From assembly GCA_002348185.1 (NCBI GenBank), contig DDYW01000013.1, positions 1 through 19,384 of the forward strand: a stretch of DNA of 19,384 nucleotides, given 5' to 3'. This DNA comes from Candidatus Hydrogenedentes bacterium UBA2224 (lineage in GTDB: Bacteria; Hydrogenedentota; Hydrogenedentia; Hydrogenedentales; SLHB01). Position 1 is the first letter of the stretch. The number at the start of each line of letters is the position of its first letter. Both the position numbers and the translations under genes were made by a program. The notes under the pieces are model-generated. The model saw only the letters and a list, made by a program, of their open reading frames with translations. It ran no database searches and was not told where the DNA came from. Positions 1 through 10,410 of the stretch are shown piece after piece.

Positions 1-35
1 CTCTCTTACCCGGCGATTGGGGTTCTCTCGAGGCC

Positions 36-64
36 TTGACCAAATCCCCCATCTCCCCTATACT
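36..64 (+). promoter_or_regulatory. Sigma-70 promoter of the B12-riboswitch transcript
   Basis: TTGACC at 36-41 and TATACT at 59-64 are separated by exactly 17 nt, each one base from the sigma-70 consensus hexamer. The predicted transcription start is near 71, just ahead of the cobalamin riboswitch. Position, spacing and the RNA downstream agree well. The assignment rests on sequence only. Confidence 0.75.
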
Positions 65-83
65 TCCTTCTGTACAGATGAAG

Positions 84-240
84 CTGGCGCGTGGGCACAG
101 GGAAGCACGGTGAGAATCCGTCGCAGACGCGCTGCTGTAACCGGGGACGAACGCCGCGGCATGGCCACTGTCCGCCTTGGGCGGATGGGAAGGCGCGGCC
201 AGTAGGACGAACCGGAAGCCAGAAGACCTGCCCACGAGCA
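84..240 (+). promoter_or_regulatory. Cobalamin (adenosylcobalamin-type) riboswitch
   Basis: The conserved cobalamin riboswitch blocks appear in order. GGGAA (100-104) is followed by GGTGAGAATCC (109-119), CTGCTGTAA (132-140), GCCACTG (164-170), GGGAAGGC (187-194), AGTAGGACGA (201-210) and the signature AAGCCAGAAGACCTGCC (216-232). The 5' strand CGTGGGCA (90-97) pairs perfectly over 8 bp with TGCCCACG (229-236) to close the aptamer. A local hairpin TCCGCC-TTG-GGCGGA lies at 171-185. The order of blocks matches the btuB-type class. The only same-strand gene downstream is the pseudopilin at 400, so that gene is the apparent target. Outer ends are approximate. Confidence 0.93.
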
Positions 241-264
241 CACGATCCCATGCGGCAACTTCGC

Positions 265-388
265 GGAAAGGGTTGCGCAGGAATGCCCGTTACGCTTCCT
301 TCCTTTCCTTTCCCGATGCCATTCCCGGCAAGCCGCCGGTCTCGTGTGCGTCGCCACTGCCGCGGACGCATCCCGTCCCGCGAAAGGA
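265..388 (+). promoter_or_regulatory. Putative expression platform (anti-SD switch) of the riboswitch
   Basis: The leader between the aptamer and the start codon holds a pyrimidine tract at 296-313. It contains two overlapping exact complements (TCCTTTC at 301-307 and 306-312) of the Shine-Dalgarno sequence GAAAGGA (382-388). The same tract can instead pair over 8 bp with GGAAAGGG (265-272). These exclusive pairings could switch translation on or off. I see no hairpin followed by a T-run, so control of translation seems more likely than termination. The structure is inferred from complementarity alone. Confidence 0.4.
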
Positions 389-399
389 CCTCACGCGCT

Positions 400-1266
400 A
401 TGAGACCCGCTGCCCCCCACCCCGTGCCAGCCCCCCGTTCCGGATTCACCCTGATCGAACTCCTCGTCGTCATCGGCATTCTTGGCATTCTCGCCGCGAT
501 TCTCCTGCCGGCGTTGAGCAAGGCGCGCGCCCAGGCCCGCGGCGTCCAATGCGTCAACAACCTCCGGCAGCTCTACCTCGCCAATACCATGTACGCCAAC
601 GAGCACAACGGCTGCTACGTGCCCGCCGCCTTCGACATCAACAACTGGCTCCCCGGGGGCAACCTGCACCGCTGGCACGGCATCCGGCCGGCCGCCGACC
701 AGCCCTTCGACTCGAGGAAAGGCCCCCTCGCCGAATACCTGGCCGACGGGCGCGTCAAGGAATGCCCCGAATTCACCGAGTTCCGCGACAGCGGCGACGC
801 CGGTCTCGAAGCCTTTGAATCCGGCACCGGCGGATACGGCTACAACGCCTACTACATCGGCGGCGCATACTACCGCGTCGATTTCATGGTCGCCCCCGAA
901 TTCACCACCATGGATTCCCGGGTGTTCCGGCCCTCCGAAACCATCATGTTCGCCGACTGTGCCATGCCGAAAAACGGGGGGATCATCGTCGAATACGGGT
1001 TCGCTGAACCGCCCCACTTCGTCACCAGCGACCACCCCACCGGCAACCTCGACTGGGGACTCGCCACCCCCAGCCTGCATTTCCGACACAACGGACGCGT
1101 CAACGTCGTCTGGTGCGACGGCCACATCTCCAGCGAAGAGTTCGAGTGGACCGCCGGCAACATCTACGACGGCAACAACGCGCAACACGCCATCGGCTGG
1201 TTCGGGCCCGAAAACAATTACTATTTCGACTGTGGCGACAAGGAAGACTACGCGAGCGAAGAATGA
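400..1266 (+). CDS. H-X9-DG prepilin-like (type II secretion pseudopilin family) protein
   Basis: This is a 288-residue protein with a class III prepilin leader. After a short Pro/Arg-rich leader comes the cleavage site G15/F16, in GFTLIELLVVIGILGILAA. It has the conserved Glu at mature position 5 (E20) and one hydrophobic helix up to about residue 38. The C-terminal part carries the H-X9-DG motif (H230, D240, G241) typical of the large pseudopilin families of Planctomycetes, Lentisphaerae and relatives. Such proteins are processed by a prepilin peptidase and sit in the inner membrane facing the periplasm; their cargo or role is mostly unknown. I chose the ATG at 400 because GAAAGGA lies 11 nt upstream and the leader then has a normal length; reading further upstream would run into the riboswitch. 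The gene is alone on its strand and is preceded by a B12 riboswitch, which is unusual for a pilin-like protein. Family is certain, function is not. Confidence 0.9.
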   Translation: MRPAAPHPVPAPRSGFTLIELLVVIGILGILAAILLPALSKARAQARGVQCVNNLRQLYLANTMYANEHNGCYVPAAFDINNWLPGGNLHRWHGIRPAADQPFDSRKGPLAEYLADGRVKECPEFTEFRDSGDAGLEAFESGTGGYGYNAYYIGGAYYRVDFMVAPEFTTMDSRVFRPSETIMFADCAMPKNGGIIVEYGFAEPPHFVTSDHPTGNLDWGLATPSLHFRHNGRVNVVWCDGHISSEEFEWTAGNIYDGNNAQHAIGWFGPENNYYFDCGDKEDYASEE

Positions 1267-1291
1267 CGCCGCGGGCCCGGCAACGCAAGCG

Positions 1292-2731
1292 TCAGGCCTG
1301 CGGGGTGTCCTTCCCCTTCGGCCGGTACAGGTGCACGCTCTGTCCGAAAATCATGTCGGCCGATTCCATCACGGTCTCGCTCAGCGTGGGATGCGGATGA
1401 ATGCTTAGCCCGATGTCCTCGGCCGTCGCGCCCATCTCGATCGCCAGCACGCCCTGCGAGATCAGCTCGCCCGCGCCCGTGCCCACGATCCCCACGCCAA
1501 GCACCTGGTCCGAGTCAGGATCCGTGATGAGCTTCGTCAGGCCGTCCGGCCGGCTCAGCGTGGTCGCGCGCCCCGAGGCGCCCCACGGAAACCGCGCCAC
1601 CTTCACGGGACGCCCCTCGTTCCGCGCCTGCGTCTCCGTGATGCCGCACCACGCCAGCTCGGGATCCGTAAACACCACCGCGGGAATCGCGCGCGGCTCA
1701 AACACCGCGTTGTGCCCCGCGATAACCTCCGCCGCCACACGCCCTTCGTGCGACGCCTTATGCGCCAGCATCGGATTGCCCGCAAGGTCGCCGATCGCAA
1801 AGATCGACGGGACGTTCGTCCGCCGCTGCGCATCCACCTTCACGAATCCCCGGTCGTCCACTTCGACGTCCGTGGTGTTGAGGCCCAGCCCGCTCGAATT
1901 GGGGGTCCGGCCCACGCACGTCAGCACCTTCTCAAACGTCTCCTCGAATGCCTTCCCGTCCCCGCTCTTGAACGTCACGCGCAGGCCGTTCTTGACCTCT
2001 TTGACCTTCTCCACGCGCGTATTGAACAGCTTCTTGTGAAACAGTCCGCCCACGCGCTCCGCGAGGATCTTCCGCAGGTCTTCGTCCACCCCGGGAAGAA
2101 ACGACGGCGTCATCTCGACCAGCGTCACCCGCGCACCCAGCGTCGCATACACGCTGCCCAGTTCCAGACCGATGTAGCCGCCCCCGACCACCAGAAGCGT
2201 TTTCGGGACCTCCTCGATCTCCAGCGCGGCCGTCGAATTCATCATCCGCGGCGATTCAATCAGCAGACTCGGAACCGAGGTCGGCCGCGAACCCGCCGCC
2301 AGAATCGACTGCTCGCACTCGATGAACTGTTCCTCGCCCGTATCCGCCGTCACCTTCAGCGTGGTCGCGTCCTGGTAGGCGGCCCGGCCGCGCAGAAACC
2401 GGATCTTGCGCGCTTTGGTGAGTTGGCCAAGCCCGCCCGTCAGTTTCTCGACCACCGCGTCCTTCTGCGCGCGCATCTTGTCGAGCTCGATCCGGGGCTT
2501 CTCGAAATAGATGCCCCAGTCCGCCGCCTCCTCGGCGTCTTTCAACACCTTCGCGCAATGGAGCAACGCCTTCGACGGAATACAACCCCGGTACAGGCAG
2601 ACCCCGCCCGGGTTCTTCTCCAAATCGATCAGCGTCACCTCCAGGCCAAGGTCAGCGGCGGCAAACGCGGCGGCATACCCGCCCGGCCCGCCGCCTATCA
2701 CAGCCACCTGGGTCTTCAGCGGTTTACTCAT
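1292..2731 (-). CDS. lpdA: Dihydrolipoyl dehydrogenase (E3)
   Basis: This 479-residue flavoprotein reoxidises the dihydrolipoyl group of E2 using FAD and NAD+. The N-terminal FAD motif GGGPGG is at 12-17. The redox disulfide is C45 and C50 in GGVCLYRGCIPSK. The NAD-binding motif GGGYIG is at 183-188. The second FAD motif FAIGDLAG is at about 311-318, and the catalytic pair H447/E452 is in HPHPTLSE. The usual CLNVGC is CLYRGC here, a variant also known in intact enzymes. An ATG lies at 2740, but it has AGG directly against it; the ATG at 2731 has AGGA 8 nt upstream and is preferred. The gene is last in the PDH operon, 45 nt after the FGGY kinase. It meets the pseudopilin gene tail to tail with a 25-nt gap and no obvious terminator. 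Confidence 0.96.
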   Translation of the reverse strand: MSKPLKTQVAVIGGGPGGYAAAFAAADLGLEVTLIDLEKNPGGVCLYRGCIPSKALLHCAKVLKDAEEAADWGIYFEKPRIELDKMRAQKDAVVEKLTGGLGQLTKARKIRFLRGRAAYQDATTLKVTADTGEEQFIECEQSILAAGSRPTSVPSLLIESPRMMNSTAALEIEEVPKTLLVVGGGYIGLELGSVYATLGARVTLVEMTPSFLPGVDEDLRKILAERVGGLFHKKLFNTRVEKVKEVKNGLRVTFKSGDGKAFEETFEKVLTCVGRTPNSSGLGLNTTDVEVDDRGFVKVDAQRRTNVPSIFAIGDLAGNPMLAHKASHEGRVAAEVIAGHNAVFEPRAIPAVVFTDPELAWCGITETQARNEGRPVKVARFPWGASGRATTLSRPDGLTKLITDPDSDQVLGVGIVGTGAGELISQGVLAIEMGATAEDIGLSIHPHPTLSETVMESADMIFGQSVHLYRPKGKDTPQA

Positions 2732-2776
2732 GGTTTCCATCCTGGTGGTGTTCGGTCCGCCTCACCGCGCCGCGCG

Positions 2777-4258
2777 CTAGACCTTCCGCGCGTAACGCTG
2801 AAACGCGTCCCAATAACCCCGGAGATCGCCGAAATCCGGCGCCGCGACCGGGGTGGTCTCGATCTCGAACTCCTCGCCCATGCTCTTCAGATCTTTCCCG
2901 TCGGCCAGCATCCACGCCGTGAGCGCCGCTCCGAACGCCGTGCCCTCCGCCTGGCTGGTCAGCGCGATCGTGTACTCCGGACACAAGGCCGCCAGCAGCT
3001 CGCAATACCGCGTGTTGTGCGCAAACCCGCCCTCGATGAACACCGACGCACCCGTCTCGCCGCCGCACCGCTCCAAAAGCTGCCGCGTCGCCAGCGCCAG
3101 GCTCAGGTTTAACGCCGCGTAATAGTCCTGCCCCAGATGCGTATACGGCGTGCCGCCCGCGGCCTCCAACGCCGCGTACAATTGCTCCGCGCCGTCCACG
3201 ACCACCTTCGCGGGCACCCCCGGGAACGCGCTCGCCGCCGGCAGCACCCCCGGCACGATAAATATCCGGCGCTCGGCAATCACCCGTCTGACGTCCTCCA
3301 CCGAGCTCTCGTCGTTCGCCTCCGTCAACGCCCCGAATCTCTCGTACTCCATCCCGCCGGGGAAGATCACGGTTTTCACGGGCCGGTTGAACGCGTCCAG
3401 GTTGCAGAACACCTGCGCGTCGATCTCCGCCTGCGTCAGCAGCGGCGTTGGCGACTGGCTCATCAACACGCACCACGTGCCCGTCGAATTCAGGATGAAA
3501 TTCGTGTGACCTCTCGCCAGGTACGTCAAGAAATTCGCGTTCGAATCGTGGATGCCCAGCGTGACCTGGCAGTCCTCCGGCAGGTTGCACCGCTTCGCCA
3601 GTTCGGGTTTCACCTTCCCCAGCGCGTCCCACGGGCTGCCCATCGAGTTCGGGAACCGCGTGTGCGCTCCCATACGGATCGCCACCGGGCTCCAGGTCCC
3701 GTCGAAGAAGTTCCAGAGATAACTGTGGTTGCCGAGATAGGTGGGTTCCATCCCGTAATGGCCCGTCAGTTCATAGCCGAGATACGAATTGTAAAACAGG
3801 ATCGTCTTGACCCGGTCCCACACTTCCGGCATCCGGCTGAACACGTAAAACAGCGCTTTCCCGCAGTTGGTAAAGCCCAAGTTGGGCGTGCAGGTGTCGT
3901 AATGAAGCGCCTTGGGATCGCCGAACGTATCGTAGAACTCCTCCTCGACCTCGGCGCCCTTCTCGCTCGTGTACGAAATCACCGGATACGCCAGCTTCCC
4001 GTCCTCGTCCAAGAGCGCCAGCGTGGCCCCATGCGCGCACACGGCGATGGCCCGGATGTCGTACGTCGCGCCCAGCCCCGCGAGCGCCTGCTCAAACCAC
4101 GCCAGCAATTCTTCCGTAGGCTCGGTCTCCAGGCCGTCGCGCATTCGCACTTCAAAACTCGTGCGTTCTTCCGCCAAGGGCTGGAACCGGCGATCGTACA
4201 GCCGGATCTTCTTGTTCGTCTTGCCCACGTCGAGTACGGCCACAGCGCGTGTCTTCAC
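2777..4258 (-). CDS. FGGY-family carbohydrate kinase (rhamnulokinase/fuculokinase-like)
   Basis: This 493-residue sugar kinase has the actin/hexokinase fold. The phosphate-1 loop DVGKTNKK is at 10-17, and the likely catalytic base is D238 in GIHDSNANF. The phosphate-2 loop STGTW is at 258-262, and an adenosine-site segment FIEGGFAHN lies in the C-terminal half. The GIHD and GTW motifs recall L-rhamnulokinase and L-fuculokinase, but the substrate cannot be fixed from sequence. The start is the GTG at 4258, preceded by an excellent GGGGGAGGA with 7 nt between GGAGG and the start codon; an ATG further upstream lacks such a site. The gene lies between the NUDIX gene (78 nt upstream) and lpd (45 nt downstream), with no isomerase, aldolase or transporter beside it, so its place in a PDH operon is unexplained. 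Confidence 0.88.
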   Translation of the reverse strand: MKTRAVAVLDVGKTNKKIRLYDRRFQPLAEERTSFEVRMRDGLETEPTEELLAWFEQALAGLGATYDIRAIAVCAHGATLALLDEDGKLAYPVISYTSEKGAEVEEEFYDTFGDPKALHYDTCTPNLGFTNCGKALFYVFSRMPEVWDRVKTILFYNSYLGYELTGHYGMEPTYLGNHSYLWNFFDGTWSPVAIRMGAHTRFPNSMGSPWDALGKVKPELAKRCNLPEDCQVTLGIHDSNANFLTYLARGHTNFILNSTGTWCVLMSQSPTPLLTQAEIDAQVFCNLDAFNRPVKTVIFPGGMEYERFGALTEANDESSVEDVRRVIAERRIFIVPGVLPAASAFPGVPAKVVVDGAEQLYAALEAAGGTPYTHLGQDYYAALNLSLALATRQLLERCGGETGASVFIEGGFAHNTRYCELLAALCPEYTIALTSQAEGTAFGAALTAWMLADGKDLKSMGEEFEIETTPVAAPDFGDLRGYWDAFQRYARKV

Positions 4259-4336
4259 AGCACATCCTCCCCCTGAATCACAGACCGGTCGGTACACTCG
4301 TATCCGGTGAGCATAGCAAGTCGGGCACGGGAACGG

Positions 4337-4897
4337 CTAGTCAGCTCCCCGCCGCCGCGCCAGATATGCCTGCGCGCGCAGCAGCCCGACGATGCTGAAT
4401 ACATCCTTGATCTCCCCCCGCTCCACCATCGTCACCGCGTCGCCAAGCGGCACCCGCCGGATCTCAAGCACTTCCGTGCCCTCCGGAGACGCTTGGGTCG
4501 CCTCGAGGTCCTCCGCCAGATACAACAGACCCCGTTCCGCGGAGATGCAGTTGCTGAAGTGAATCTCGCCGCCCAGAGGCGTCCACGCCGCGGCGCGCAA
4601 CCCCGCCTCTTCCTGCAGCTCCCGCTGAATGCACGCCAGCGCCGCTTCGCCCGGTTCCGTGCCCCCTTCCACGATCTCCCACGAATACTCGCGGGTCGGG
4701 TACCGGTACTGCCCCACCAGGTACACCTCGTGGTCCGGCGTCAGCGCAACTACCCCCACGGCCACCCGGGTCTCGATGTAGCTGTAGATGCCGTCGGCCC
4801 CGTCCGGACGCACCACCCGATCCTCAATCACCCGCAACCACGGGGTTTCGTACACCAGGCGGCTCGACCGGAGCTTCCACGGATTCCGCGTGTGCAC
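4337..4897 (-). CDS. NUDIX hydrolase (ADP-ribose pyrophosphatase-like)
   Basis: The 186-residue protein has a complete NUDIX box at 78-100, matching GX5EX7REUXEEXGU: G78, E84, R92, E93, E96, E97 and G99. Upstream, ETRVAVGVVAL and VYLVGQYRYPTREYSWEIVEGG resemble ADP-ribose or nucleoside-diphosphate-sugar pyrophosphatases. It would cleave a nucleoside diphosphate linked to another group, with Mg2+. The start is the GTG at 4897: GAGGG within the last codons of the E2 gene lies 8 nt upstream, and only 4 nt separate it from the E2 stop codon, so translation is probably coupled. A longer reading from 4972 would run through the E2 C-terminus in another frame and adds residues unlike the family. The natural substrate is unknown; ADP-ribose is the best guess. 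Confidence 0.9.
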   Translation of the reverse strand: MHTRNPWKLRSSRLVYETPWLRVIEDRVVRPDGADGIYSYIETRVAVGVVALTPDHEVYLVGQYRYPTREYSWEIVEGGTEPGEAALACIQRELQEEAGLRAAAWTPLGGEIHFSNCISAERGLLYLAEDLEATQASPEGTEVLEIRRVPLGDAVTMVERGEIKDVFSIVGLLRAQAYLARRRGAD

Positions 4898-4901
4898 GCC
4901 C

Positions 4902-6293
4902 TCAGCCCTCGAGAAAAACCAGGAACGGGTTCTCGATGGCCTCGCACACCCACCGCAGAAACCGCGCTCCATCCGCGCCGTCGATCACCCGGTGATCGTA
5001 CGACAGGCTCAGCGGCAGCATCGTCCGCGGCTGGAATTCTCCATTGATATACACCGGTTCGACCGCGTTGCGCGACACCCCGAGGATCGCCACCTCCGGC
5101 TCGTTCACAATCGGCGTGAACCCCGTGCCGCCAATGCCTCCAAGGTTCGAGATCGTGAAACACCCGCCCTGCATCTCGTCCAGCGTCGTCTTCTTCGTCC
5201 GAGCGCGTTCCGCCAACTGGGTCAGTTCCACGCACACCTGCGTCAGATTCTTCGTGTCGACGTCGCGCAACACCGGCACCAGCAGGCCCCGGTCCGTGTC
5301 GACGGCGATCCCGATGTGACAATACTGTTTGTAGATGATCTCATCGCGCGCGAAATCCAGCGTGCTGTTGAACTGCGGGAATTTCCGAAGCGCGGCCGCC
5401 GCCACCTTGGCCAGGATCGCCGTGACCGTAAGCTTCCCGCCCGCCGCCTCGACCTGCTTCCCGTACCGTTTCCGCAGGTCCTCGAGCCCCGTCACGTCCG
5501 CCTTGTCGAATTGCGTCACGTGCGGAATCTGCGACCACGCATGCCCCAGACGCTCCGCGGTCCGGCGCCGCACCGTGCTCATGGCGCGCCGTTCAATCTC
5601 CCCCCACCGCGCAAAATCGGGCAACGGGAGTTCCGCTGGGGCGCCCGCCGCCGCCCGCGGAGGCGTCACGCCGCCCGCGTCCACGTTCATCCGCCGTGCG
5701 TAGGCCTTCACGTCTTCCGGAGTGATCCGGCCGCCCTTGCCCGTGCCCGGCACCTGGTTGACATCCAACCCGATCTCGCGCGCGAGCCGCCGCACGCTCG
5801 GAGACGCCGCCACGGCCGCCGCGCCCGCGTGCCGCTCGACGGCTTCCGGCGGCTCCGCATCCTCAGGCGACGCGGTTTCGGTTCCGGCCGGCGCCTCCTC
5901 GACCGCTTCCTCTTCCACTTCCACGGCCACCGGTTCGGGCGCCGTGGCCCGGGGCGCGGGCACCGGAGCCGGCGCTGCCGTTGCAGACGGTTTTACGTCC
6001 GGCGCGGGAGCTTTCGTCGCCTTCGCCGCCGCGGGCGCCGCCTGGGATGCCGCCCCGCCCGCCTCGACCACCAGGACAACCGCCCCGACCTTGACGTCCT
6101 GCCCCTCTTTCACCCGGATTTCCTTGACCGTGCCGCTCACGCTGGATGGCACCTCGAGTGCCGCTTTGTCGGTCTCCACTTCGATCACCGGCTGATCCTG
6201 CGCAATCGTGTCCCCCACCGACACCATCACACGGGTGACCTTTCCGGATTCGATGTTCTCGCCAAGCTCGGGGAGTCTGAATTCCGTAGCCAT
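4902..6293 (-). CDS. aceF: Dihydrolipoamide acetyltransferase (E2) of pyruvate dehydrogenase
   Basis: This is the 463-residue core subunit of the PDH complex, which moves the acetyl group from lipoate to CoA. There is a single lipoyl domain (about 2-77) with the lipoylated K43 in ETDKAALEVPS. An Ala/Pro/Glu-rich flexible linker follows (about 80-160). The peripheral-subunit binding domain is at about 163-199 (SPSVRRLAREIGLDVNQVPG). The catalytic domain runs from about 225 to the end, with H434 and D438 in DHRVIDGADG. Only one lipoyl domain is present, whereas E. coli has three. It starts 75 nt after aceE with AAGGA 7 nt before the ATG. The lipoyl domain start MATEFRLPELGENI is typical. It could serve a related 2-oxoacid complex, but the adjoining aceE argues for pyruvate. 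Confidence 0.95.
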   Translation of the reverse strand: MATEFRLPELGENIESGKVTRVMVSVGDTIAQDQPVIEVETDKAALEVPSSVSGTVKEIRVKEGQDVKVGAVVLVVEAGGAASQAAPAAAKATKAPAPDVKPSATAAPAPVPAPRATAPEPVAVEVEEEAVEEAPAGTETASPEDAEPPEAVERHAGAAAVAASPSVRRLAREIGLDVNQVPGTGKGGRITPEDVKAYARRMNVDAGGVTPPRAAAGAPAELPLPDFARWGEIERRAMSTVRRRTAERLGHAWSQIPHVTQFDKADVTGLEDLRKRYGKQVEAAGGKLTVTAILAKVAAAALRKFPQFNSTLDFARDEIIYKQYCHIGIAVDTDRGLLVPVLRDVDTKNLTQVCVELTQLAERARTKKTTLDEMQGGCFTISNLGGIGGTGFTPIVNEPEVAILGVSRNAVEPVYINGEFQPRTMLPLSLSYDHRVIDGADGARFLRWVCEAIENPFLVFLEG

Positions 6294-6368
6294 CGTTTTG
6301 TCCTTCTCGCAACTTCCGCGATTTACTGCCCAATTCCGCCTGAAACCCGAGCGCCGAGCCGCCGCGCA

Positions 6369-9053
<2,685 letters not shown>

Positions 9054-9359
9054 TACAACCTGCTTCCTCAAATAGACGCTGCCTCACGGCATCCCAATAC
9101 CCTTCCCGTGTCCCGCGTGCCCCTGAAACCAACCACGCCGCGCCCAGCGCGTTCTCAAGCGTACCGGTGGCCCGGGGCCCACCATCCACGACGTGCCCGA
9201 GCCTCATCGCGTCATGATTGTAAGTCCATGTAACCCAACGATCAAAGTCCCGGCCAAATTCCCACCGGCACACGCCCCGCCGCCGTCCGTCCCCGCACCT
9301 TGCATCCCCCGCCCCGTATCCGTACGATCGGGCCCAACAGCAGGCGTACAAAGGAACCC
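9054..9359. other. Divergent intergenic region, aceE leader and phosphoesterase upstream region
   Basis: This 306-nt gap separates divergent genes. It holds the minus-strand PDH promoter. It also has a GC-rich imperfect inverted repeat at 9166-9183 (GGTGG ... CCACC) inside the aceE leader. No convincing plus-strand promoter is seen for the phosphoesterase gene. I recognise no riboswitch class in the leader and no PdhR-like operator. A minus-strand reading frame through the leader lacks a ribosome site and looks fortuitous. Confidence 0.5.
9217..9245 (-). promoter_or_regulatory. Sigma-70 promoter of the PDH operon
   Basis: On the minus strand TTGATC (9245-9240) and TACAAT (9222-9217) are 17 nt apart. 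The predicted start of transcription is near 9210, which leaves a leader of about 155 nt before the aceE ATG at 9053. It is the only good match in the divergent aceE/phosphoesterase gap. Confidence 0.6.
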
Positions 9360-10325
9360 ATGACACCGCCCATGGCCACGGACCCCCAGCCCCGCCCGGA
9401 ATCCTTGCGCGAACGCCGCATCGCCCTCGAACGCGAGCGCGAGGCCGTCATGGCCCGCCGCGCCCGAAAAGACCTCTACCACAACGGCCTGCTCTACCCC
9501 GAATTCTGGCTCGAAAAACTCGTGAACCTCACCGGACTCCGCGCCCGAGGCGAACAAAACGCCCGCAACTTCCAGCTCCGCGAACTCACCCTCGCCTTCG
9601 AAAACCTCCCCCCGGCCTTTGACGGATTCCGCATCCTGCACCTCAGCGATATGCATTTCCGCGAAGAAGACCCCGCTTTCGTCCAAGAGCTGTGCGCATT
9701 CCTCGCGCCCGTCCAGGCCGATTTCTGCGCGTTCACCGGCGACTACCGGTATGCCTTCACCGGACCCTGCGAGCACGTCTTCGACGGCATGCAGCGCCTT
9801 CTCCACACCCTCACCCCCCGCTGCGGCTGCGCCGCCGTCCTGGGCAATCACGACCTCGCCGCCTTCGTGCGCCCGTTCCGCGACATGGGGCTCCCCGTCC
9901 TCATGAACGAGCATTACGCCCTGGAACGGCACGCAGACCGCGTCTGGGTCGCCGGCGTGGACGACCCCCACCGCTATCGCTGCGACGATCTCCCCCGCGC
10001 CGCCCGCGGCATTCCCGCCGGCGGCTTCACTCTCCTGCTCGCCCACACCCCCGAACTCGCTCACATCGCCCCGGACCACGGCGTCGACCTCTATCTTTGC
10101 GGTCACACCCACGCCGGGCAGGTCTGCCTCCCCGGAGGCCGGCCCATCCTCCTCAACGCGCGCGCTTCCCGGAAATACTGCGCCGGCCTATGGCAAAACG
10201 GCCGCACCCGCGGATACACCACCGCCGGACTCGGCACCACCGACGTGCCTGTCCGGTTTCATTGCCCCCCCGAAGCCACCCTCATCCGGCTCCACCGCGG
10301 CCCCACCACGAAAACCCGGGACTGA
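9360..10325 (+). CDS. Calcineurin-like metallophosphoesterase (YaeI/YkuE/LpxG-like)
   Basis: This 321-residue protein has the full dimetal phosphoesterase motif set. D97 and H99 lie in LSDMHF, G127 and D128 in TGDYR, and GNHD is at 162-165. H229 lies in LLLAHTPE, and GHTHAGQ is at 248-254. The GHTH-x-GQ ending places it with YaeI, YkuE and LpxG-like enzymes, some of which cleave UDP-2,3-diacylglucosamine in lipid A synthesis. The first 60 residues are Arg/Glu-rich and probably helical; they carry no signal peptide or membrane segment, so a peripheral or cytosolic location is likely. The ATG at 9360 has AAAGGA with only 4 nt spacing, while a second ATG at 9372 is too far from it. The gene stands alone, divergent from the PDH operon and convergent with the diguanylate cyclase gene. 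The lipid A role is an inference. Confidence 0.88.
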   Translation: MTPPMATDPQPRPESLRERRIALEREREAVMARRARKDLYHNGLLYPEFWLEKLVNLTGLRARGEQNARNFQLRELTLAFENLPPAFDGFRILHLSDMHFREEDPAFVQELCAFLAPVQADFCAFTGDYRYAFTGPCEHVFDGMQRLLHTLTPRCGCAAVLGNHDLAAFVRPFRDMGLPVLMNEHYALERHADRVWVAGVDDPHRYRCDDLPRAARGIPAGGFTLLLAHTPELAHIAPDHGVDLYLCGHTHAGQVCLPGGRPILLNARASRKYCAGLWQNGRTRGYTTAGLGTTDVPVRFHCPPEATLIRLHRGPTTKTRD

Positions 10326-10330
10326 CTCAC

Positions 10331-10345
10331 GCGGGCCGCGCCCGC
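10331..10345 (+). terminator. Weak GC hairpin between convergent genes
   Basis: GCGGGC (10331-10336) and GCCCGC (10340-10345) form a 6-bp stem with a 3-nt loop just after the phosphoesterase stop codon. There is no T-run on either side, so an intrinsic terminator is doubtful. It is the only hairpin I see in the 85-nt convergent gap. Confidence 0.2.
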
Positions 10346-10410
10346 CCGGCATGCTTGAGGCGAGGGTGCCGGTCCCACACCAGATGGAAAACCAGAAGGG
10401 TTCTGACCCG

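Noticed and set aside
91..399. N-terminal extension of the pseudopilin into the riboswitch
   Set aside because: The extension would translate the aptamer; the ATG at 400 gives a normal prepilin leader and has a Shine-Dalgarno sequence.
2696..2731. Frameshift or missing redox motif in lpd because CLNVGC is not present
   Set aside because: Both cysteines and all other motifs are intact; CLYRGC is a tolerated variant.
4898..4972. Longer N-terminus for the NUDIX protein
   Set aside because: It lies within the aceF C-terminus in another frame; the GTG at 4897 has a ribosome site and starts where the family does.
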